Positions 13,258 through 18,135 of a stretch of DNA of 18,135 bases are shown piece by piece. The notes beneath the pieces were generated by a model. That model was not told the origin of the DNA and did no database searches. It worked only from the letters and a program-made list of their open reading frames with translations. A program made the position numbers and the translations under genes. Numbering within the stretch: the first letter of the stretch is position 1; each line of letters starts with the position of its first letter. The DNA is from an uncultured Streptococcus sp. (lineage in GTDB: Bacteria; Bacillota; Bacilli; Lactobacillales; Streptococcaceae), in assembly GCA_916048115.1 (NCBI GenBank), contig CAJZGQ010000011.1, positions 1 to 18,135 of the forward strand, read 5' to 3'.

Positions 13258-13707
13258 GTGTCCAAAATATTGACAGAATTCCAAGAAGACCTTCAACCTC
13301 TGTTAGAGGATTATTTGAGAGCTAATTCAGAATACTGGAAAGAATACCAAGATCAGTTCAGAGAGCTATTTGACAAGGATTTTTATCAAAAACAACGAGA
13401 AGAAATAATGTCTACAGGCTATGTGGTTGATAGTCTGAAAGCTAGTCTCTGGTGTCTAGGGACAACAGAGACTTTTGAAGGAGCTGCTTTAAAAGCGGTC
13501 AATCTCGGAAATGACACCGATACGATTGGTGGCATCACAGGAAGCTTTGCTGGAGCTCTCTATAAACTGGAAGGTATTCCAGATAAATGGGGACAACAAT
13601 TGGTGAATAGAGAATTGATCGATGAAAAATGTCAAAAATTGATAGAGTGCCTAGGTCAGTTAGATCTATTTATGAATGTGGAATACTTGCTTTTCTCTGC
13701 TAGATGA
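13258..13707 (+). pseudogene. 5'-truncated ADP-ribosylglycohydrolase
   Basis: The 149-residue frame matches the C-terminal part of ADP-ribosylglycohydrolase (DraG/ARH) family enzymes, which remove ADP-ribose from proteins or small substrates. The diagnostic block is NLGNDTDTIGGITGSFAGAL, which carries the C-terminal metal-binding Asp residues (DTDT), preceded by STGYVVDSLKASLWCL. The N-terminal half, including the other metal-binding motif usually seen as DDT, is absent, and family members are normally about 300 residues. The frame stays open upstream to about 13213 with a possible relic (SNLRALSFKFF), so homology may start at the edge of the palindrome. The GTG at 13258 has no convincing ribosome binding site. 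Without the N-terminal metal ligands it should be inactive. The stop codon sits in the loop of its terminator. Confidence 0.8.
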
Positions 13708-13727
13708 TCTAGCAGAGAAAAATTTTT
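13691..13727 (+). terminator. Terminator with the hydrolase stop codon in its loop
   Basis: TTTTCTCTGCTAGA (13691-13704) and TCTAGCAGAGAAAA (13708-13721) form a perfect 14-bp stem whose three-base loop TGA is the stop codon. Five Ts follow. Confidence 0.88.
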
Positions 13728-13745
13728 ATTAGATATGACATCAGT

Positions 13746-13774
13746 CAGCTAAACCCTTTTAGCTGTCTTTTTTT
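13746..13774 (+). terminator. Second terminator, orphan
   Basis: CAGCTAAA (13746-13753) and TTTAGCTG (13758-13765) form a perfect 8-bp stem with a CCCT loop, then TC and seven Ts. It lies 40 bases after the hydrolase stop, behind another terminator, so it may be left from a lost gene. Confidence 0.8.
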
Positions 13775-13829
13775 GCTAGCGACTCGGTCACTAACTTGCT
13801 TGTCAAAGTATAATTCGGTATCATAGATA

Positions 13830-13835
13830 TATAAT
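13830..13835 (+). promoter_or_regulatory. Candidate -10 box for the 171-residue gene
   Basis: TATAAT at 13830-13835 is 63 bases before the chosen GTG. A second TATAAT lies at 13809-13814. Neither has a good -35 at the right distance; TTGTCA (13800-13805) is 24 bases from the first. Confidence 0.4.
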
Positions 13836-13897
13836 GCTTGGTAAGTAGCCCTATTGTCAGTTCGGAACAAGTAGATAGGAGAAGAGGAGAAAAACTA

Positions 13898-14413
13898 GTG
13901 GATAAAGACCAATTGATAGAGAAACCAGAAATAAATATTGTTGGGGTTATTGCAAATCATCAGTTTAACTGGTATATTTGTTCAAACGATATGTGGACAA
14001 TGGATATCGATAAATATATTCAGGCATACCAGGAAGCAGGTCTGAATGTTGATTTCTCCTATTTACCTGAGATTCAACAGAATCTTCATGTGATTACAAA
14101 AAGCAATCTTGAGAGCTACTTAGAAATGTATAAAGATGATTGGCTGAAGGTGACGGTTGAAGAATTGATCGAAATGATCAAACGCTCAATAGATTGTGAG
14201 GACTTACATTCAGAGATTATTTTTGAAGGAAAAGGTTTACTCCCGGATCTTTTAATCGATTTTGATAAAGAGGAGTTTTATTCAAACCATCTGGGGATGA
14301 AAAACTACGAAAGATATGTTCCGATCGGATGGAAGATTTTTTCAGGGAAATTCGATCATTTGATCCCAAAAGAGGAGCAATATTGGATTGAAAAGACTGG
14401 CGCTAACCAATGA
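13898..14413 (+). CDS. Hypothetical acidic protein, 171 residues
   Basis: A soluble, acidic protein without signal peptide or membrane helices and with many Trp and Tyr residues (FNWYICSNDMWTMDIDKYIQ). I do not recognise the family. Size, acidity and aromatic content resemble immunity-type or SUKH-like proteins that accumulate in variable loci, but no diagnostic motif is seen and no toxin gene is nearby. The GTG at 13898 is preferred since GAGGAG lies 8 bases upstream. A TTG at 13838 would add 20 residues of low plausibility (SSPIVSSEQVDRRRGEK) with no ribosome binding site. It lies alone between two terminators and the alpha/beta hydrolase gene, 39 bases before the latter, and could be co-transcribed with it. 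Confidence 0.65.
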   Translation: MDKDQLIEKPEINIVGVIANHQFNWYICSNDMWTMDIDKYIQAYQEAGLNVDFSYLPEIQQNLHVITKSNLESYLEMYKDDWLKVTVEELIEMIKRSIDCEDLHSEIIFEGKGLLPDLLIDFDKEEFYSNHLGMKNYERYVPIGWKIFSGKFDHLIPKEEQYWIEKTGANQ

Positions 14414-14452
14414 AGGAATTAATTATAAAATAAAAAGGAAGAGACAAAACAC

Positions 14453-15178
14453 ATGCAGTTTTATTTTATTGGTGGCTTAGGTGGGAATGGCTACCATTTG
14501 GCGCCACTAATTGATGAGCTCGGCTTTCCTGTAACCTTTCTAGATCCTTACAGGGAAATGATTCAGACAGAAAAAGATCTTTGTGCTTGGTTTCAAGATC
14601 AGATTGGACAAGATGAAGAGATCTGTTTATTGGGGCATTCCTTGGGTGGAGATTTGGCTCGTTATCTAGCTGCTGAGTTCCCTCAGATTCGGGCTCTGAT
14701 TCTCTTGGATGGGGGCTACCTGGATATGGAAAAGATTCTGCCTCTGGAGGAAGAACTAGAGGGTACATCGTCCTTCATGCAGCAACAAGTCTTTGCGACT
14801 GTAGAAGAAGCTGTGTCAGCAGAGCTCGGTGATGAAGTAGTTCCAAGCCCTATGACGCGTAAAGCTGTAGAGGCTAGCTATCGCTGGAATCCAGCGAGTG
14901 AACGGTATGAATTAAATCTGGATTTAGAAAAGGTCTTTGCCTTATTGCGCTTGCGACGTAGCATCAAGGCTGACCAGATTACTGTTGTGGACCTGCCTGC
15001 CCTTTTTATTGGACCTCGGTACCAAGAAGAACCGGAATGGAGAAAAGACGCTCTGAAGCAGCTAGATCCCCAGATCAAGCAAGTTTTGCTAGATGCTTTG
15101 GGGCACGAACTGTATACAGAGGCGCCAGAAATTGTAGCTAGAGAAGTCAACAATTGGCTCCAAAATGTTCATAAATAA
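14453..15178 (+). CDS. Alpha/beta hydrolase family protein
   Basis: A 241-residue cytoplasmic alpha/beta hydrolase. The N-terminal strand and oxyanion segment are FYFIGGLGGNGYHL. The nucleophile elbow is GHSLGG with Ser63 as the catalytic serine, followed by ALILLDGGYLD. The catalytic histidine is His218 in ALGHELYTE, and the acid residue probably lies in the GPRYQEEPEW stretch. The substrate cannot be predicted; esterase or thioesterase activity on a small acyl substrate is typical of such proteins. GGAAGAG precedes the ATG. The gene ends at its own terminator and marks the return to ordinary chromosomal base composition after the variable region. Confidence 0.85.
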   Translation: MQFYFIGGLGGNGYHLAPLIDELGFPVTFLDPYREMIQTEKDLCAWFQDQIGQDEEICLLGHSLGGDLARYLAAEFPQIRALILLDGGYLDMEKILPLEEELEGTSSFMQQQVFATVEEAVSAELGDEVVPSPMTRKAVEASYRWNPASERYELNLDLEKVFALLRLRRSIKADQITVVDLPALFIGPRYQEEPEWRKDALKQLDPQIKQVLLDALGHELYTEAPEIVAREVNNWLQNVHK

Positions 15179-15208
15179 AACCTGTTTTCTTTTTTGAAAC
15201 AGGTTTTT
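15178..15208 (+). terminator. Terminator of the alpha/beta hydrolase gene
   Basis: AAACCTGTTT (15178-15187) pairs with AAACAGGTTT (15197-15206), followed by further Ts. The stem begins at the last base of the stop codon. Confidence 0.88.
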
Positions 15209-15216
15209 ATCTTGTA

Positions 15217-15229
15217 ATTTCCGAACGTT
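15217..15229 (+). promoter_or_regulatory. PurBox upstream of guaC
   Basis: ATTTCCGAACGTT matches 12 of 13 positions of the Lactococcus PurBox AWWWCCGAACWWT. The site lies about 63 bases before the predicted guaC transcription start, near the place where lactococcal PurR acts as an activator. PurR control of guaC is an inference. Confidence 0.6.
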
Positions 15230-15251
15230 ATTTCCTATAAAATCATTCCCG

Positions 15252-15280
15252 TTGCATTAGGTCCGTATCTTTGGTATAAT
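15252..15280 (+). promoter_or_regulatory. guaC promoter
   Basis: TTGCAT (15252-15257) and a perfect TATAAT (15275-15280) are separated by 17 bases, with TGG before the -10 box (extended -10). The leader of about 75 bases contains the small inverted repeat ACGTC-AAGA-GACGT (15292-15305). Confidence 0.8.
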
Positions 15281-15360
15281 CTATCAAGGAAACGTCAAGA
15301 GACGTAGCGATGCACTTGCGCATAGGTAGGTCAGTTTTTAGAAAAGAGATTTTTCAATCT

Positions 15361-16344
15361 ATGTTAAATGAATTTCCTATTTTTGACTATGAAGATATTC
15401 AGTTGATCCCCAACAAATGTATCATCAATAGTCGATCTGAAGCAGATACAACTGTTCAATTTGGAAAACATACCTTCAAACTACCAGTTGTTCCAGCTAA
15501 TATGCAGACGATCTTGGATGAGAATGTAGCAGAGCAGTTGGCGCGTGGTGGATACTTCTACATCATGCACCGCTTTGATGAAGCAGGTCGGATTCCTTTT
15601 GTCAAACGCATGCATGATCAAGGTTTAATCGCATCCATTTCGGTTGGTGTTAAGGAATACGAATACGACTTTGTGAGTCAACTGAAGGCAGATGCACCTG
15701 AGTACATTACCATTGATATCGCACATGGTCATGCGGATAGTGTCATTCGGATGATTCAACACATCAAGAAAGAACTGCCAGATACCTTTGTCATTGCTGG
15801 AAATGTTGGAACACCTGAGGCTGTTCGTGAATTAGAAAATGCGGGAGCTGATGCGACTAAGGTCGGGATTGGTCCTGGTAAGGTTTGTATCACCAAAGTG
15901 AAGACTGGATTTGGTACAGGTGGTTGGCAATTGGCTGCCCTTCGCTGGTGCTCAAAAGCAGCGCGAAAACCAATTATTGCGGACGGTGGGATTCGGACCC
16001 ATGGCGATATTGCCAAATCGATTCGTTTCGGGGCGTCTATGGTCATGATCGGTTCTCTCTTTGCAGGTCATATCGAAAGTCCTGGTAAAACAGTCGAAAT
16101 CGATGGAGAGTCTTTTAAAGAGTACTATGGATCTGCTTCAGAGTACCAAAAAGGCGCTTATAAGAACGTCGAAGGCAAGAAGATTTTATTGCCTGCCAAG
16201 GGTCATTTGCAAGACACCTTGACAGAAATGGAACAAGATTTGCAAAGTTCGATCTCGTATGCTGGAGGCCGGAGATTAGCAGATTTGAAACATGTTGACT
16301 ATGTGATCGTTAAGAATTCCATCTGGAATGGCGATGCACACTAA
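15361..16344 (+). CDS. guaC: GMP reductase
   Basis: A 327-residue enzyme that converts GMP to IMP with NADPH, linking guanine and adenine nucleotide pools. It belongs to the IMPDH/GMPR barrel family. The catalytic cysteine Cys176 lies in [20 protein letters not shown], and the phosphate-binding loops [13 protein letters not shown] and [11 protein letters not shown] are present. The short form without CBS domains distinguishes it from IMP dehydrogenase. The ATG at 15361 gives the family-typical start [15 protein letters not shown]; an in-frame ATG at 15310 would add 17 residues unlike the family. Neither start has a strong ribosome binding site. It follows a PurBox and a strong promoter, and the xpt-pbuX riboswitch starts five bases after its stop. 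Confidence 0.93.
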   Translation: MLNEFPIFDYEDIQLIPNKCIINSRSEADTTVQFGKHTFKLPVVPANMQTILDENVAEQLARGGYFYIMHRFDEAGRIPFVKRMHDQGLIASISVGVKEYEYDFVSQLKADAPEYITIDIAHGHADSVIRMIQHIKKELPDTFVIAGNVGTPEAVRELENAGADATKVGIGPGKVCITKVKTGFGTGGWQLAALRWCSKAARKPIIADGGIRTHGDIAKSIRFGASMVMIGSLFAGHIESPGKTVEIDGESFKEYYGSASEYQKGAYKNVEGKKILLPAKGHLQDTLTEMEQDLQSSISYAGGRRLADLKHVDYVIVKNSIWNGDAH

Positions 16345-16349
16345 TTGAA

Positions 16350-16416
16350 TTACTTATTTATTTCACGAATGGGCGTGATGTTTCTACAAGGTGCCGGAAC
16401 ACCTAACAATAAGTAA
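16350..16416 (+). ncRNA. Purine (guanine/xanthine-type) riboswitch aptamer before xpt-pbuX
   Basis: The three-way purine aptamer is visible. P1 is TTACTTATT (16350-16358) with AATAAGTAA (16408-16416). P2 is TCACG (16363-16367) with CGTGA (16374-16378) around AATGGG. The conserved J2/3 is TTTCTAC (16381-16387). P3 is AGGTG (16389-16393) with CACCT (16400-16404) around CCGGAA. The J3/1 base that pairs with the ligand is C16407, predicting guanine-type rather than adenine specificity. Both loops are six bases, one shorter than the Bacillus xpt aptamer. Confidence 0.88.
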
Positions 16417-16448
16417 GTCGAGATAAATCCTTTTGTTAGAGGATATTC

Positions 16449-16473
16449 AAGGCTTGCTTTGCAGGCCTTTTTG
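16449..16473 (+). terminator. Terminator of the purine riboswitch expression platform
   Basis: AAGGCTTGC (16449-16457) pairs with GCAGGCCTT (16461-16469) with one G-T pair, then Ts. An alternative pairing, CTAACA (16403-16408) with TGTTAG (16434-16439), would disrupt P1 and P3 when ligand is absent. Guanine binding should stop transcription before xpt. Confidence 0.85.
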
Positions 16474-16518
16474 TGTTTTGTGGATAAGTAACGGATTTTA
16501 TAGAAAGTAGGAGGAAGT

Positions 16519-17100
16519 ATGAAATTACTTGAAGAACGCATCTTAAAAGATGGTAACGTTTTAGGTGAGAATATCCTCAAGGTGGACTCCTTTTTGACCC
16601 ACCAAGTGGATTTCAAACTCATGAAAGAAATTGGCCAGACCTTTGCGGACCGGTTCAAAGATGCGGGTATTACCAAAGTCGTCACCATTGAAGCGTCTGG
16701 GATCGCGCCAGCCCTTTATGTAGCGGAAGCACTTGATATCCCTATGATTTTTGCGAAGAAAGCGAAAAACATCACCATGAATGAGGGGATATTGACCGCT
16801 GAGGTTTATTCCTTTACCAAGCAAGTCACTAGTACGGTGTCAATTGCTGGTAAATTCTTGGATCCATCGGATAAGGTTTTGATCATTGATGATTTCCTTG
16901 CAAATGGCCAAGCAGCTAAGGGCTTGATTCAGATCATCAAACAAGCTGGTGCTCAAGTGGAAGCCGTTGGGATCGTCATTGAAAAATCCTTCCAAGATGG
17001 ACGGGGATTATTAGAAGAGTTGGGATATCCAGTTGTATCCCTCGCGCGTTTGGACCGTTTTGAAAATGGTCAGGTTGTATTTAAGGAGGCAGACATCTAA
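16519..17100 (+). CDS. xpt: Xanthine phosphoribosyltransferase
   Basis: A 193-residue cytoplasmic enzyme that joins xanthine (and guanine less well) to PRPP, giving XMP for purine salvage. The N-terminus [20 protein letters not shown] is typical. The PRPP-binding loop is [17 protein letters not shown] from residue 120, with Asp124-Asp125. The length is that of B. subtilis and streptococcal Xpt. GTAGGAGGAAG before the ATG is a strong ribosome binding site. It is controlled by the upstream riboswitch and its stop codon overlaps the pbuX ATG by one base (TAATG), so xanthine uptake and conversion are coupled. Confidence 0.95.
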   Translation: MKLLEERILKDGNVLGENILKVDSFLTHQVDFKLMKEIGQTFADRFKDAGITKVVTIEASGIAPALYVAEALDIPMIFAKKAKNITMNEGILTAEVYSFTKQVTSTVSIAGKFLDPSDKVLIIDDFLANGQAAKGLIQIIKQAGAQVEAVGIVIEKSFQDGRGLLEELGYPVVSLARLDRFENGQVVFKEADI

Positions 17101-18135
17101 TGCAAAAACAAGAAAGCCATTCACAGGCCGCTGTTCTAGGCTTGCAACATTTATTAGCCATGTATTCGGGATCAATTTTGGTGCCGATCATGATCGCGGG
17201 AGCTTTGGGCTACAATGCTCATCAGCTAACCTACCTCATCTCTACAGATATCTTCATGTGTGGGGTAGCGACCTTCCTGCAAGTCCAGCTCAATAAATAC
17301 TTTGGGATCGGTCTTCCGGTAGTCCTTGGGGTTGCCTTCCAGTCTGTGGCACCTCTCAGCATGATCGGGGCTAGCCATGGTAGTGGGGCCATGTTTGGCG
17401 CCTTGATTGTTTCAGGGATTTACGTTGTTCTGGTCTCAGGATTCTTCTCGAAAATCGCCAACCTCTTCCCATCCATTGTGACGGGATCTGTCATTACGAC
17501 CATTGGTTTGACCTTGATTCCGGTAGCGATTGGGAACATGGGGAATAACGCAGCCAAACCAACGGTGCAAAGTCTGATTTTAGCCGTGATCACCATTCTC
17601 ATCATTCTGGTGGTCAATATCTATACGACTGGCTTTATCAAGTCTATCTCTATCTTGATTGGATTGATTGTAGGAACTGCTATTGCGGCTTCTATGGGCT
17701 TGGTGGATTTCACACCTGTGGCTCAAGCACCAGTCGTTCACGTTCCAACACCTTTCTTCTTTGGAGCTCCTAAGTTTGAAATCACCTCAATCGTCATGAT
17801 GTGTATCATCGCGACAGTTTCTATGGTTGAATCAACAGGTGTCTATCTTGCACTTTCTGATATTACCAAAGATCCAATTAATAGCACGCGCCTTCGCAAT
17901 GGTTACCGTGCTGAAGGGTTGGCTGTTCTCCTCGGTGGTATCTTCAACACCTTCCCTTACACCGGATTCTCACAAAACGTTGGCTTGGTGAAATTGTCTG
18001 GTATCAAGACTCGTCTTCCAATCTACTATGCGGCTGGTTTCCTTGTTCTTCTTGGTCTCCTTCCTAAGTTTGGAGCTTTAGCACAAATCATTCCAAGTCC
18101 AGTTCTTGGGGGAGCGATGCTAGTGATGTTTGGTT
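17100..18135 (+). CDS. pbuX: Xanthine permease PbuX (partial, cut by window end)
   Basis: The frame starts [20 protein letters not shown] and stays open to the window edge, giving 345 codons of the usual 420 or so. It is a nucleobase:cation symporter-2 family transporter. Family features are the QH motif in the first helix (GLQHLLAMYSGS), GVAFQSVAPL, VESTGVYLALSDI with the conserved Glu in helix 8, and NTFPYTGFSQNVGLV in helix 10. About eleven hydrophobic segments are visible. It imports xanthine with protons for Xpt. Its ATG overlaps the xpt stop by one base, and it shares the riboswitch-controlled transcript. Confidence 0.93.
   Translation, partial: MQKQESHSQAAVLGLQHLLAMYSGSILVPIMIAGALGYNAHQLTYLISTDIFMCGVATFLQVQLNKYFGIGLPVVLGVAFQSVAPLSMIGASHGSGAMFGALIVSGIYVVLVSGFFSKIANLFPSIVTGSVITTIGLTLIPVAIGNMGNNAAKPTVQSLILAVITILIILVVNIYTTGFIKSISILIGLIVGTAIAASMGLVDFTPVAQAPVVHVPTPFFFGAPKFEITSIVMMCIIATVSMVESTGVYLALSDITKDPINSTRLRNGYRAEGLAVLLGGIFNTFPYTGFSQNVGLVKLSGIKTRLPIYYAAGFLVLLGLLPKFGALAQIIPSPVLGGAMLVMFG

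Noticed and set aside
15310..15360. ATG at 15310 as guaC start or separate leader peptide
   Set aside because: It is in frame with guaC but adds 17 non-family residues and has no good ribosome binding site. The GMP reductase family starts at the next ATG.

Overview
The window reads as a low-GC Firmicute chromosome, almost certainly an oral Streptococcus. This rests on a streptococcal-type water-forming NADH oxidase (nox), a guaC plus xpt-pbuX purine-salvage arrangement with a PurR-type box, candidate CodY boxes, AAGGAGG-type ribosome binding sites and compact rho-independent terminators. The species cannot be fixed from the sequence alone. There is no tRNA, rRNA, CRISPR array or intact transposase.

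Region 1 (1-4533) is a flavin and redox block. A three-gene minus-strand operon runs apbE (cytoplasmic FAD:protein FMN transferase), then an NAD(P)H-dependent FMN reductase, then a longer paralogue. The paralogue carries the same reductase domain, a PAS-like domain and a repetitive C-terminal tail. That tail holds two copies of DATSGAS, which fits the Dxx(S/T)GA(S/T) motif that ApbE modifies with covalent FMN. The operon therefore appears to encode both a flavinylating enzyme and its cytosolic substrate. It diverges from nox, and the two facing promoters are near copies of each other.

Region 2 (4570-11149) holds a ClC-type chloride/proton antiporter with a C-terminal TrkA-C domain. It is followed by a tightly packed iron-uptake operon: efeO/efeM (M75 lipoprotein), efeB (Tat-exported DyP peroxidase), efeU (FTR1 permease), tatC and tatA. 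EfeB has the only twin-arginine signal in the window, so TatAC looks dedicated to it. A near-consensus CodY box abuts the operon promoter. A 36-residue membrane peptide with its own strong promoter and terminator follows.

Region 3 (11150-14440) is AT-rich and looks like a site of gene turnover. It contains a repeat-bearing intergenic stretch, a SAP/DUF6434 gene, a decayed coding end followed by an orphan terminator, a small protein gene with a likely frameshift, a 50-nt near-perfect palindrome, a 5'-truncated ADP-ribosylglycohydrolase and one unrecognised gene.

Region 4 (14453-18135) returns to ordinary chromosomal genes: an alpha/beta hydrolase, guaC (GMP reductase) behind a PurBox and strong promoter, a purine riboswitch that starts five bases after the guaC stop, xpt, and the first 345 codons of pbuX, cut by the window edge.
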